Shown in pieces: positions 53,632 to 62,531 of a stretch of DNA of 64,000 bases; the stretch's first letter is position 1, and every line of letters starts with the position of its first letter. The DNA is taken from the NCBI GenBank assembly GCA_963785745.1, contig CAWAWR010000024.1, positions 248,001 to 312,000 on the forward strand, written 5' to 3'. The DNA is from VAZQ01 sp963785745. Its GTDB lineage: Bacteria > Pseudomonadota > Alphaproteobacteria > Rhizobiales > Xanthobacteraceae. A model generated the notes under the pieces. The model did no database searches and had not been told where the DNA came from. It saw only the letters and a program-made list of their open reading frames with translations. The position numbers and the translations under genes were made by a program.

Positions 53632-54138
53632 ATGTGGCACTTCCTCGCACGCTATTTCGGCTGGTATCTCTGGCTCGCGGCCTATTGCACCGTTATTGGC
53701 GCACTCGTCGGCCTTGCGTGCTGCGCCGTCCTCCTCTTGCCGTTTATCGTCATTTTCATCGTCTATCTGCTGCCGGTGGCCGTTGCCTATGCAGCACCGC
53801 TGAATATCCTGGTCCTTCCCGTCGTCTTTCACTGTGTGCGGCACAGACAGCACAGGAGCATGCTGCTCCAGATCGTGGGCTCGCTAGGCGGGTTTGTCTC
53901 CGCAGGGCTCGTCATGGTCGCAGCGGAATGGGCGGACCCGGCCAAGGCCTCTCCCATCGCAAGGGCCCTTTTGCTGGCTGAGGCGAACCCGGCCAGACTG
54001 GTCCTGTTGTCGGTGGCTGGTGCGATCGCGGGCGTCGTTTGTGCCCGGCTGTTCCACAAGCATGGCGACAAGCCGTCCGTTTTCGACATCAACGCCAACC
54101 TCGAAGCTCTGCGCAAGGAGCACACCCTCCGCAGCTAA
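53632..54138 (+). CDS. membrane protein, multi-pass
   Basis: A 168-residue protein with about four membrane helices (LARYFGWYLWLAAYCTVIGA; LPFIVIFIVYLLPVAVAYAA; LGGFVSAGLVMVAAEWADPA; LVLLSVAGAIAGVVCARLFH). The start is uncertain: ATG 53632 begins at the first helix, while in-frame ATG 53587 and a start at 53545 are possible; none has a strong ribosome site. No family recognised. Confidence 0.6.
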   Translation: MWHFLARYFGWYLWLAAYCTVIGALVGLACCAVLLLPFIVIFIVYLLPVAVAYAAPLNILVLPVVFHCVRHRQHRSMLLQIVGSLGGFVSAGLVMVAAEWADPAKASPIARALLLAEANPARLVLLSVAGAIAGVVCARLFHKHGDKPSVFDINANLEALRKEHTLRS

Positions 54139-54309
54139 TATCCAAGGCGCGGCCGCGGCTTCACGGCCCCATTGCGGCCCCGGCCGGTTTCGCGTTTGTT
54201 AGGGCGGCTTTTCGCCCGACCGGACCGCCTGTGCTCCGCCTTCCTCCTCCCCGCGCGGCCTGCCCAAGCGATCCCCGACGATCCGCACTGAATCAAGGAA
54301 CACGACCAC

Positions 54310-55272
54310 ATGGCCAAGTATCGCTGTGCAATCCTCGACGATTTCCAGAATGTCGCGCTCAAGGTGGCGGACTGGTCGAAAGTCTCGGGCGACCTCGACG
54401 TCAAGGTGTTCAACGAGCATCTCGGCGGCCCCGACAACGTGGTCAAGGCGCTGCAGGGCTTCCAGATCGTCTGCGCCATGCGCGAACGCACCGGCTTCCC
54501 GCGCGCCGTCATCGAGAAGCTTCCGGACCTGAAGCTCCTGATCACCACTGGCATGCGCAACGCCTCGATCGACATGGCGGCGGCCGCCGACAAGGGCGTC
54601 ACCGTGTGCGGCACCGGCTCGTTCGGCAGCCCGACCTCCGGCATCGCCATCGGGCTGATGCTCGAGCTGACCCGCCACATCGGCTACGAGAACGCGCGCC
54701 TCAAGGCCGGCGAGACCTGGCAGGTGACGATCGGCCCCGAGCTCGAAGGCATGACGCTTGGCATCCTCGGCCTCGGCAAGCTCGGCACCCGCACCGCCCT
54801 GATCGGCAAGGCGTTCGGCATGCGGGTGATCGCCTGGAGCACCAACCTCACGCCCGAGAAGTGCAAGGAGGCGGGGGTCGAATACGTGACCAAGGAAGAG
54901 CTGTTCAAGCAGTCGGACTTCATCTCGATCCACGTCGTGCTGTCGCAGCGCTCGCGCGGGCTGGTCGGCGCGGCGGAATTCGCGCTGATGAAGCCGACCG
55001 CATACCTGATCAACACCTCGCGCGGGCCGATCGTGGACGAGGCGGCAATGCTCGCGGCGCTGCGTGACAAGAAGATCGGCGGCGCCGGCCTCGACGTGTT
55101 CGACGTCGAGCCGCTGCCGAAGGATCATCCGCTGCGCAAGATGGACAACGTCGTCATCACGCCGCATCTCGGCTACGTGGCGCTGAAGAACTATCAGAAT
55201 TATTTCGCCGGCGTGGTCGAGGACATCCGCGGATTCATCGACGGCAAGCCGGTGAGGGTGATGACGAATTGA
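54310..55272 (+). CDS. D-2-hydroxyacid dehydrogenase (NAD-dependent)
   Basis: A 320-residue enzyme of the D-isomer 2-hydroxyacid dehydrogenase family. The NAD motif is GILGLGKLGTR; the catalytic Arg, Glu and His appear in VVLSQRSRGLVG, LDVFDVEPLPKDHPLR and VVITPHLGYVALKNYQNYFA. These reduce 2-oxoacids such as glyoxylate, hydroxypyruvate or phosphoglycerate. It lies 143 bases before the thiamine pyrophosphate enzyme on the same strand, with a repeat between, so a joint function is only suggested. Cytoplasmic. Confidence 0.93.
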   Translation: MAKYRCAILDDFQNVALKVADWSKVSGDLDVKVFNEHLGGPDNVVKALQGFQIVCAMRERTGFPRAVIEKLPDLKLLITTGMRNASIDMAAAADKGVTVCGTGSFGSPTSGIAIGLMLELTRHIGYENARLKAGETWQVTIGPELEGMTLGILGLGKLGTRTALIGKAFGMRVIAWSTNLTPEKCKEAGVEYVTKEELFKQSDFISIHVVLSQRSRGLVGAAEFALMKPTAYLINTSRGPIVDEAAMLAALRDKKIGGAGLDVFDVEPLPKDHPLRKMDNVVITPHLGYVALKNYQNYFAGVVEDIRGFIDGKPVRVMTN

Positions 55273-55322
55273 CGCTGAACAGACGCGGCATCTCAGTTAT
55301 CGTCATCGACGGCTTCGCGCCA

Positions 55323-55389
55323 GCCATCCACGTCTTAACGACTCGCATAGACCCAAAACGTGGATGGCCGGGACAAAGCCCGGCCATGA
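55323..55389. repeat. short palindromic repeat between the dehydrogenase and TPP-enzyme genes
   Basis: GCCATCCACGT at 55323-55333 pairs with ACGTGGATGGC at 55358-55368, and ATGGCCGGG at 55364-55372 with CCCGGCCAT at 55379-55387. The two overlapping hairpins form a repeat type common in Bradyrhizobium intergenes. Confidence 0.75.
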
Positions 55390-55415
55390 CGTGGAGAGGG
55401 CAGGAACGACCGAAC

Positions 55416-57215
55416 ATGACCACCAATATCCTCAACGGCGGCCAAGTCATTGTCGACTACCTCGTGCGCGAGAAGGTGCCGTATGTCTTCGGCCTGTGCG
55501 GACACGGCAATATCGGTCTGCTCGACGCATTGTTCGAGCGCGCCGACGACATCAAGACCATCTCCACCCATCACGAGACGGTCGCGGGCTTCATGGCCGA
55601 CGTTTATTACCGGGTCGCGGGGAAGCCGGTCGCCACCTTCACGTCCTGCGGTCCGGGCTCGGTGAACCTGCCGATCGCGCTCGCCAACGCCTATCTCGAT
55701 TCCGTGCCGTTCATGGCCATCACCGGCAACGTCCCGACCGGCCAGTTCAACCGCGGCGCGTTCCAGGAACTCTACCGGCACTACCAGGCCGACTTTCCGT
55801 CGACCGTGCGCACCATGTGCAAAAAGGTGTTCCAGCCGACGCGCGGCGACATGGTGCCGCTCGCGGTCCGGCAGGCGTGGAAGACGATGGTGACCGGGCG
55901 GCCGGGGCCGGTGGTGCTGGACGTGCCGTTCGACATTTTCAAGGAGGCCGCCGCCGAGGAGACGCCGAATCCGGAAGAATGGAGCGCCAACATTTCGTCG
56001 CGCTGCGGCGCCGAGCCGGAAGGCGTGACCAAGGCCGTCGACATGCTGCTCGGCGCCAAGCGGCCGGTGATCCTGGTCGGGCAGGGCGTGCGCTACGGCG
56101 GCGCGGCGGCGGAGCTGCTGGCGCTTGCGGAGAAATTGCAGATCCCGGTCGCGGCGTCGGCCAGCGGGCTCGGCGCGCTGCCAAGCGACCATCCGCTGTC
56201 GCTCGGTCTCGTCTCCCGCGGCGGCGTCTATCAGGCCAATCATGCCGCGCGCCAAGCCGACGTGCTGCTGGCGCTCGGCGTGCGCTTCGACGACCGTACC
56301 TCGAGCTCCTGGATTCCCGGCTATTCTTTCACGATCCCGCCGACCAAGCTCATCCATGTCGACATCGATCCCGAGGAGATCGGGCGCAACTATCCGGTCG
56401 CGCTCGGGCTGATGGCGGACGTGCGCACCTTCCTGCGCCAGGTGCTGGCCGAGCTGACGAACCGCAAGAACATCGATGCGCAAGCAAGCGCCCGCAAGGA
56501 ATGGCTCGGCGCGATCGACGGCTATCGCAAGGAATGGAACGCGTTCATCGCGCCGGGCTTCAAGGACGAGGCGACGCCGATCAATCCGCAGCGCGCCGCC
56601 TACGAGATCGACCGCGTGCTGCCCGAGGACGCGATCCTGGTCAGCGACATCGGCGTGCATCACAACTGGCTGCTCCAGTTCTGCAAGCCGAAACGCCCGG
56701 ATTCGCTGATCGGCTCAATGGGCTTCGGGCCGATGGGCTTCGGCGTCGCCGGCGTGCTCGGCGCCAAGCTCGCGGCGCCGGACCGGCCGTGCGTCGCGGT
56801 GGTCGGCGACGGCGCTTTCTTCATGCACGCAAGCGTGCTCGGCACCGCGGTCGAATACGCGCTACCCGTGGTCTGGGTAGTGTGGAACAACTACGCCTAT
56901 GCCTCGATCCGCGGATTGCAACGCGGCTATCTCGGCGGCCGCGAGCTTGCGACCGACTTCAAGCATCCGGCGACCGGCGCGCCGTACAATCCGGACTTCG
57001 CAGCGATGGCGCGCTCGGCCGGCGTCGAAGGCGTCAGCGTCGACCGGCCCGGCGATCTCGCCGATGCAGTGCGCGCGGCAATCGCCAGCGGCAAACCGTA
57101 TCTGATCGACGCCAATATCGGCGCCGACAAGAATCCGGGCGGCGCCGGCGTGTGGGATCTGCCCGGCCACGGCGTGAGTGCGCCGGTCATCGGCGGGCGC
57201 TATACGCCCAGTTGA
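55416..57215 (+). CDS. thiamine pyrophosphate-dependent enzyme (acetolactate synthase-like)
   Basis: A 599-residue three-domain TPP enzyme. The glutamate that activates TPP is in THHETVAGFMADVYYRVAGK; the TPP/Mg motif is VVGDGAFFMHASVLGTAVEY...WNNYA (GDG...NN). DVLLALGVRFDDRTSSSWIP is the central domain. It resembles acetolactate synthase, glyoxylate carboligase, sulfoacetaldehyde acetyltransferase and oxalyl-CoA decarboxylase; the sequence does not fix one. ATG 55416 has an AGGAA site upstream. It would need cofactor made by the riboswitch-controlled pathway. Confidence 0.9.
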   Translation: MTTNILNGGQVIVDYLVREKVPYVFGLCGHGNIGLLDALFERADDIKTISTHHETVAGFMADVYYRVAGKPVATFTSCGPGSVNLPIALANAYLDSVPFMAITGNVPTGQFNRGAFQELYRHYQADFPSTVRTMCKKVFQPTRGDMVPLAVRQAWKTMVTGRPGPVVLDVPFDIFKEAAAEETPNPEEWSANISSRCGAEPEGVTKAVDMLLGAKRPVILVGQGVRYGGAAAELLALAEKLQIPVAASASGLGALPSDHPLSLGLVSRGGVYQANHAARQADVLLALGVRFDDRTSSSWIPGYSFTIPPTKLIHVDIDPEEIGRNYPVALGLMADVRTFLRQVLAELTNRKNIDAQASARKEWLGAIDGYRKEWNAFIAPGFKDEATPINPQRAAYEIDRVLPEDAILVSDIGVHHNWLLQFCKPKRPDSLIGSMGFGPMGFGVAGVLGAKLAAPDRPCVAVVGDGAFFMHASVLGTAVEYALPVVWVVWNNYAYASIRGLQRGYLGGRELATDFKHPATGAPYNPDFAAMARSAGVEGVSVDRPGDLADAVRAAIASGKPYLIDANIGADKNPGGAGVWDLPGHGVSAPVIGGRYTPS

Positions 57216-57223
57216 GGTCCGCG

Positions 57224-57550
57224 ATGGCCACCGCGAGCGACCTGCGCCGGATGGCGCTGAAACTGGAAGGCACGACCGAGGCGCCGCATTTCGACCGCGC
57301 CGCGTTCAAGGTTGCCCGCATCTATGTGACGCTCGCCGCCGACGGCCAGACCGCCAATTTCAACTTCACGCCCGACGAGCAGGAACTGAAATGCCTGCTC
57401 GCCCCAAAAGCCTTCACGCCGGTGCCGAACGCCTGGGGCAAACAAGGCTGGACGACCGCCAAATTGTCCGCGCTCACCGCCGCGGACCTGAAGAATGCGC
57501 TCGAAACAGCGTGGGCCCACGGCGTCGCAAAGAAAGCACGCCGGCGATGA
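57224..57550 (+). CDS. MmcQ/YjbR-family protein
   Basis: A 108-residue protein of the MmcQ/YjbR fold, a double-psi-like domain that often binds DNA: LRRMALKLEGTTEAPHFDRA, AFKVARIYVTLAADGQTANF, PNAWGKQGWTTAKLSALTAA. ATG 57224 is 8 bases after the TPP-enzyme stop, with GAGG upstream, so it is cotranscribed. Function unknown. Confidence 0.88.
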   Translation: MATASDLRRMALKLEGTTEAPHFDRAAFKVARIYVTLAADGQTANFNFTPDEQELKCLLAPKAFTPVPNAWGKQGWTTAKLSALTAADLKNALETAWAHGVAKKARRR

Positions 57551-57583
57551 CCGCGGGATGATGCGGCACCGCGCCCCAAAACG

Positions 57584-57612
57584 CCGATGCCCGGTCCATG
57601 ACCGGGCATCGG
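57584..57612. terminator. perfect hairpin between convergent genes
   Basis: CCGATGCCCGGT at 57584-57595 pairs exactly with ACCGGGCATCGG at 57601-57612 around CCATG. No T-run follows, so it may act as a transcription block only in part, or be a repeat element; it lies between the MmcQ/YjbR gene and the second L,D-transpeptidase. Confidence 0.6.
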
Positions 57613-57634
57613 AAGTCGTGAACTGAGAAATCGC

Positions 57635-58848
57635 TTAGCGCGCCCGGATAACCGCCGGCGGCTGCAGCGGGATCGGCTCGTCGTAGTTCTCGGCCTGTTG
57701 CGCCTGCGGCCTGAATGTTCGCGGCGCCGGGCCGGTCGCGGGAGCGGATGCAGTTGCCGGCGGCTTGCCCGCGAGCACGACGACCCGGGTGCCGACCTTC
57801 ACGCGCGTGTAGAGGTCGCTGACGTCCTCGTTGGTCAGGCGGATGCAGCCCGACGACACGAACGAGCCAATGGTCGACGGCTGATTGGTGCCGTGGATGC
57901 GGTAAAGCGTGTTGCCGAGGTAGAGCGCGCGTGCTCCGAGCGGGTTGCCTTCGCCGCCAGCCATGAAGCGCGGCAGGTAAGGTTGGCGCTCGATCATTTC
58001 CGACGGCGGATGCCAGTCCGGCCACTCGGCCATGCGCGAGACGCGCTGGGCGCCGTTCCAGGTGAAGCCTTCGCGGCCGACGCCGATGCCGTAACGGATC
58101 GCCTGGCCGTTGCCGAGCACGAGGTAGAGATACGTGTTGGCGGTGTCGATGACGATGGTGCCGGCCGGCTCGCGGGTGCGGTACTCGACCGTCGTGCGCC
58201 GGAACTGCGGCGGCAATTCCTTGCGCGGTCCCGTCTCCGGCCGATCGTCCATCGGCAGACGCGACGTGATGTCGGGATCGACGGCACCTCGCTGCTGCTG
58301 CCCGCCGGGTCCGATGCCCATCGGCGGACGAATGCTGCTGTCCTTTGCTGCTGCGGTGGCTGCTGTTGCGGCGGCGGCGGGGCAACACCGTATTGCGGGC
58401 GGCCGACCGGTCCGCGCTCCGGCTCATAGCCGGGCGGCGGTCCGTAGGCGGGCTCGCGCGCGCCGTACTGGCCGGGCGGCGGTCCGTAGCCAGGCTCACG
58501 CGCACCGTACTGGCCGGGCGGCGGGCCGTAGGCGGGATCGCGCGCTGCCGGATAATTGGGAAGAGGCTGACCGGGAGCCGCGCCATACGGGCCGGGCGGC
58601 GGAAGCGCTTCCGACTCATAGGTCCGCGGCGGCGGCGCGTAGGTCCCGCTTTGCGGCGCGCGGCGATAGCCGGGCGGCGGGTCGTAAGGCGGCAGATCTT
58701 CGTCGTCGACGGCGGCAGGTGGCAGCGGCGCCCGGAACGGCGGCGGCGCTACTCCGGGCGGGCCGGGAAAGAACTGGGCCAGCGCCTCGCCGGACGAACC
58801 AGCAAGGCCCATGACGAGGGCAATAGCAGCAGCCGTGCGCAGAAACAT
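57635..58848 (-). pseudogene. L,D-transpeptidase with proline-rich N-terminus, frameshifted
   Basis: ATG 58848 (GGAGGGGG upstream) begins a signal peptide (MFLRTAAAIALVMGLAGSSG). A long proline/glycine/tyrosine-rich region (QYGAREPGYGPPPG repeats) follows to about residue 165, ending PPPPQQQPPQQQ. There the frame shifts (net minus one, near 58342-58347 in an A/G run). The catalytic YkuD domain continues in the other frame: VEYRTREPAGTIVIDTANTY, HGTNQPSTIGSFVSSGCIRL. It is highly similar to the 473-1102 product. Confidence 0.82.
58429..58555. repeat. 42-base tandem repeat in the transpeptidase gene
   Basis: Three units of 42 bases (58429-58470, 58471-58512, 58513-58555, the last partial) encode PGQYGAREPxYGPPP-type repeats. 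They are nearly identical at the base level, so recent expansion is likely. The repeat number may vary between strains. Confidence 0.8.
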
Positions 58849-59028
58849 TCCCCCTCCTCGGCCAGAGACAAGCCGTTGGAACAACAAAGAAAATCACCGA
58901 CGATCAAGGCACATTCAAGACCATAAAGTTAAAAATTGAACAACACGTTGAAAAGGCGGGGCAAATAAGCAGCCCCACACATCAATTCCGCGCGAGAGCG
59001 TGGCGGGCGGCTCCTGACGAGGGTTCCA

Positions 59029-59541
59029 CTATGCCGCCATGGACGTAAACGCCACAAGCAGCGTCTCCGTCGCAGCTTGTGGAAACCGCACGCCCCGCAT
59101 GGCTTCATAGGCGGCGACATTGGCGCGCGCGGCCTCGTCCGCGCTGGCGGCTTCCGCCCCAAGTGGCGCCAGCGCGTACATGGCTTCCTGCTGCAACCGC
59201 TCGGCTTCAAGTTCCACTGCCTTGATCCGGTTGCGGAATGCCTCCGCGGTCGGCGGCGCGACCAGCGCCGGCGGCGACTTCAGCGCGCGCCGCACGCTGC
59301 GCAGCGGGATCACGGTGAGGTCGCGCCAGGGACCGATCTGCGATTCCAGCGCCGCGACGTCGGCGGTCGAGAGCCGGCGGCGCTGTTGCGCGTGCCACAG
59401 CAGGAACAGCAGCAGGTTGACGTCGACGCCGGCGTCTTCCTGCAGCGCGATGCAGGCGTCGGCGACCTTCGGCAGTCGATAGAATTGCAGCGAGAAGCGC
59501 CAGAACGGCGAACCTTGCGAGGATGGTCCGGCGTCGCTCAT
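59029..59541 (-). CDS. TIGR02444-family protein
   Basis: A 170-residue protein of TIGR02444: FWRFSLQFYRLPKVADACIA, LQEDAGVDVNLLLFLLWHAQ and LESQIGPWRDLTVIPLRSVR, RALK. Largely helical, cytoplasmic. The family occurs in many Proteobacteria, and its function is unknown. It is the last gene of a run with the malate/lactate dehydrogenase-like gene, 8 bases after it. Confidence 0.87.
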   Translation of the reverse strand: MSDAGPSSQGSPFWRFSLQFYRLPKVADACIALQEDAGVDVNLLLFLLWHAQQRRRLSTADVAALESQIGPWRDLTVIPLRSVRRALKSPPALVAPPTAEAFRNRIKAVELEAERLQQEAMYALAPLGAEAASADEAARANVAAYEAMRGVRFPQAATETLLVAFTSMAA

Positions 59542-59549
59542 CTGTGTCG

Positions 59550-60629
59550 CTACGATCTCGCCGACAGCGGCGTGATGCTCAAAGTCTTCGCCAATTCGTC
59601 GACCTGCTTGATCAGCGCCGGCGCGAGCGGCACACCGTTCTTCTGGCGGTCGTCGCGGCGCGTCACGCGGCCCTGTCCCGGGATGCGGATCTCATCCACG
59701 CCGGGAAGCTTCTTCGACGACGACAGGTCGCCGATGTGGCGATCGATCTCCGCCTTGAACGTATCCAGCGGCAGAAACCGCGCGACGTCGAGCGCGATGA
59801 TGAAATGGCCGGTGTTGCTCTCGCGCTCCGCCGGCGAATTGACGTCTTTCACGTCGCGGCCGAAGGCGGCGCGATTGAGCGGACCGCCGAGCAGCCCGAG
59901 CACGATCGCGAGACCCGAGCCTTTGTAGGCGCTCATCGGCACGAACATGCCTTCGTCGAGCCGTTTGCCGTCGGTGATCGGTTGCCCGTCGGCGCGGCTG
60001 ATCACCCAGCCCTCCGGCATCGGCTTGCCGGCGTTGGCATAGGTGCGGATCTGTCCGTTCGAGACGACCGAGGTTGCGATGTCGAGCACGACCGGCGGCT
60101 CGCTGCCGGCCGGAATCCCGACCGCGATCGGATTGGTGCCGAGCAGCGGCTCGGCGCCGCCCCACGGCGCCATGAAGTTCGACGACGACACCGCGGTGTA
60201 GATGCCGACCATGCCGTGCGCCACCGGAATGGTGCAATAGGTGGAGCCGGCGCCGGAATGGTTGGAGCGCCGCACGCCGACCCAGCCGACGCCGGAGGCG
60301 CGGGCGAGCTCGACGGCGAGATTGGACGCATACGTCATCACCAGATGACCCATGCCGTTGTCGCCGTCGACCAGGGCGGTGGCGGGGCTGCGCTCGAGCA
60401 CCTTGATGTTCGCATGCGGGTTGAAGATGCCGGACTTGAGCTGCTTGACGTAGCCGGCGAGGCGGAAAATCCCGTGCGCGTCCGAGCCGGAGAGATCGGC
60501 GTCGAGCATCGCACCGGCGACGGTCTTGGCGTCAGCATCAGGGAGCCCGCAGGCGCGAAAGGCGTCGGTCATATAGGCGAGAATGGCGGCAGCCGGGATG
60601 CGGCGGGCGTTGTCGTCGGCATTGGGCAT
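59550..60629 (-). CDS. malate/L-lactate dehydrogenase-family (Ldh_2) oxidoreductase
   Basis: A 359-residue enzyme of the Ldh_2 family (YlbC, YiaK and sulfolactate/ureidoglycolate dehydrogenases), which uses NAD(P) in a fold distinct from classical lactate dehydrogenase. Family blocks: DLSGSDAHGIFRLAGYVKQL, WVGVRRSNHSGAGSTYCTIP, GAEPLLGTNPIAVGIPAGSE, AYKGSGLAIVLGLLGGPLNR. The His in SDAHGI is a candidate proton relay. It follows the CoA-transferase gene by 64 bases on the same strand. Substrate unknown, probably a 2-hydroxyacid. Confidence 0.9.
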   Translation of the reverse strand: MPNADDNARRIPAAAILAYMTDAFRACGLPDADAKTVAGAMLDADLSGSDAHGIFRLAGYVKQLKSGIFNPHANIKVLERSPATALVDGDNGMGHLVMTYASNLAVELARASGVGWVGVRRSNHSGAGSTYCTIPVAHGMVGIYTAVSSSNFMAPWGGAEPLLGTNPIAVGIPAGSEPPVVLDIATSVVSNGQIRTYANAGKPMPEGWVISRADGQPITDGKRLDEGMFVPMSAYKGSGLAIVLGLLGGPLNRAAFGRDVKDVNSPAERESNTGHFIIALDVARFLPLDTFKAEIDRHIGDLSSSKKLPGVDEIRIPGQGRVTRRDDRQKNGVPLAPALIKQVDELAKTLSITPLSARS

Positions 60630-60693
60630 GGAGCAATTTCCGGAAGCGTTGGATGAATGCGGTTTTCGGGTGAGGTGCGCTTCAGAGCATGAA

Positions 60694-61851
60694 TCAACGC
60701 CCTGAGCCAGCCCCTTGCATCAGCTCCTGCCGGACTTCCTCGTTGTGCTCGCCGAGCGCCGGCGGGGCGGTGTCGATGCGCGGACCGCCATGGGCGAACT
60801 TGAACGCCGCCAGCGGCACGCCGAAGTCGCCGACGCCGCCGACATTGGTGTGGCGATGGACCACGCCGCGGCTCGCCATCTGCGGATCGGCGACCGCCTC
60901 GCCCATGGTGCGCACGCGCGCGGCCGGCACATGACGCGCCTGCAAGAATTCCTCCCACTCGTCCGCGGTGCGCGTCATCATGATCTCGGACAGCACCGCG
61001 ATCTCGCGGGCATGATCGGCGTCGCGCTCGTTGTTGGTCTTCTTGATCATCTCCGGGCGGCCGAGCAGCGTCCACAATCGCTTTTGCTGGCGCAGGTTGC
61101 TGGCGCCGAGCATCACCAGTCCGGCCTTGGTCTCAAACGCGCCGTTGGTCGCGTGCGGATGGCGATTGCCGTGCGGTTTTGGATGCGTGCCGTTGCGGAG
61201 ATAGCCGGTCAGCAGCGAGCTCATCAGGATCATCGCGACGTCGAGCATCGCCATGTCGATGCGCTGGCCGCGCCCGGTACGCTCGCGCTGGAACAGCGCC
61301 GCCGACAGCGCGAAAGCCCCCGTCATGCCGGTCGAATAGTCGACCACCGGTGAGCCGAGCTTCACCGGATGCACGTCTTTCGTTCCGGTCATCGCCATGA
61401 TGCCGGAGGTCGCCTGGATGACGTGGTCGTAGGCGGTCTGCCCGCCGCGCGGTCCCTGCTGGCCGAAGGCCGAGAACGAGGCATAGATCAGCCGCGGATT
61501 GATCGCGGCGAGCGCCTCATAGCCGAGGCCGAGCGCCTCGAACGCGCCGGGACGATAGTTCTCGACAAACACGTCGGCGGTCGCGACAAGCTTTTTCAAC
61601 ACCTCGCGGTCGGCTTCGGTCTTGAGGTCGAGCGTGATCGAGCGCTTGTTCGACGCCTGGGTCAGGAACGACGTGCCCATGTTGCGATCGTTGAGCGCCT
61701 TGTCGGTGCCGCTGCTCCGGCTCTGGTCGGGATCGTCGGGATGCTCGACCTTGATCACGTCGGCGCCCAGCACCGCGAGCTGATAGGTCGCGAACGGCCC
61801 CGCCAGCACATGGGTGGCGTCGATGACCCGGATACCCTCGAACGGTCGCAT
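60694..61851 (-). CDS. CoA-transferase family III (CaiB/BaiF)
   Basis: A 385-residue enzyme of the family III CoA-transferases, which move CoA between acids through a covalent aspartyl-CoA. Marks: MRPFEGIRVIDATHVLAGPF, LGADVIKVEHPDDPDQSRSS, VDVFVENYRPGAF and the catalytic Asp in QTAYDHVIQATSG. Its starting position and length are typical. It is the first gene of the minus-strand run with Ldh_2 and TIGR02444 and may activate a 2-hydroxyacid or dicarboxylate. Divergent from the DUF938 gene. Confidence 0.93.
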   Translation of the reverse strand: MRPFEGIRVIDATHVLAGPFATYQLAVLGADVIKVEHPDDPDQSRSSGTDKALNDRNMGTSFLTQASNKRSITLDLKTEADREVLKKLVATADVFVENYRPGAFEALGLGYEALAAINPRLIYASFSAFGQQGPRGGQTAYDHVIQATSGIMAMTGTKDVHPVKLGSPVVDYSTGMTGAFALSAALFQRERTGRGQRIDMAMLDVAMILMSSLLTGYLRNGTHPKPHGNRHPHATNGAFETKAGLVMLGASNLRQQKRLWTLLGRPEMIKKTNNERDADHAREIAVLSEIMMTRTADEWEEFLQARHVPAARVRTMGEAVADPQMASRGVVHRHTNVGGVGDFGVPLAAFKFAHGGPRIDTAPPALGEHNEEVRQELMQGAGSGR

Positions 61852-61896
61852 GCGTCCTCTCCTTACGTCGCGCCTATTGTATGCCTAAGGTGCGGC

Positions 61897-62520
61897 ATGA
61901 GCACCCGCGCCTTTCCCGCTGCCCTACTGTCCCCCGCGGTCGCGCGCAACCGCGATCCGATCCTGGCGGTGCTGCGTCGGCACCTGCCCGAGCAGGGCAC
62001 GGTGCTCGAGATCGCCAGCGGCACCGGCGAGCACGCCGCCTATTTCGCGCCGCAGCTCCCGCACCTCGCCTGGCAGCCGACCGACATCGATCCCGAAGCG
62101 CTCGCGAGCATCGCGGCCCACCGCGAAGCGGCGAGCGCACCCAATCTGCGGGCGCCGATCGAACTCGACGTGACCGCACCGGCCTGGCCGGTGACCCGCG
62201 CCGACGCCGTGGTGTCGATCAACATGATCCACATTTCGCCGTGGACGGCAGCGCAAGGGCTGATGGCCGGCGCGGCGCGGCTGCTCGCCGCCGGTGGCGT
62301 GCTCTATCTCTACGGTCCGTTCAAGGAGAACGGCGCACACACGGCGCCAAGCAACGCGGCGTTCGATGCGAGCCTGCGGGCGCGCGATCCACGATGGGGC
62401 GTACGCGACACCGGCGACGTGCGCAAACTTGCCGACAGCCATGGTTTCGATTTCGTCGAGCGCGTCGCGATGCCGGCGAACAATCTGAGCCTCGTGTTTC
62501 GACGGCGCGCAGGAAGCTAG
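61897..62520 (+). CDS. DUF938 SAM-dependent methyltransferase
   Basis: A 207-residue protein of DUF938: SPAVARNRDPILAVLRRHLP, VLEIASGTGEHAAYFAPQLP (SAM motif), LAWQPTDIDPEALASI, ADAVVSINMIHISPWTAAQG, LYLYGPFKENGAHTAPSNAA. Reaction unknown. AAGGTG lies 6 bases before ATG 61897, which fits the domain start. Divergent from the CoA-transferase gene by 45 bases. It converges with the DUF1963 gene. Confidence 0.92.
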   Translation: MSTRAFPAALLSPAVARNRDPILAVLRRHLPEQGTVLEIASGTGEHAAYFAPQLPHLAWQPTDIDPEALASIAAHREAASAPNLRAPIELDVTAPAWPVTRADAVVSINMIHISPWTAAQGLMAGAARLLAAGGVLYLYGPFKENGAHTAPSNAAFDASLRARDPRWGVRDTGDVRKLADSHGFDFVERVAMPANNLSLVFRRRAGS

Positions 62521-62531
62521 GATGCGCTGCT

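Noticed and set aside
54199..56663. Antisense frames over the dehydrogenase and TPP-enzyme genes
   Set aside because: Both lie wholly opposite strongly supported genes and have shadow composition.
58429..58555. CRISPR-like array
   Set aside because: Units are contiguous 42-base tandem repeats in frame with a coding sequence, with no spacers.
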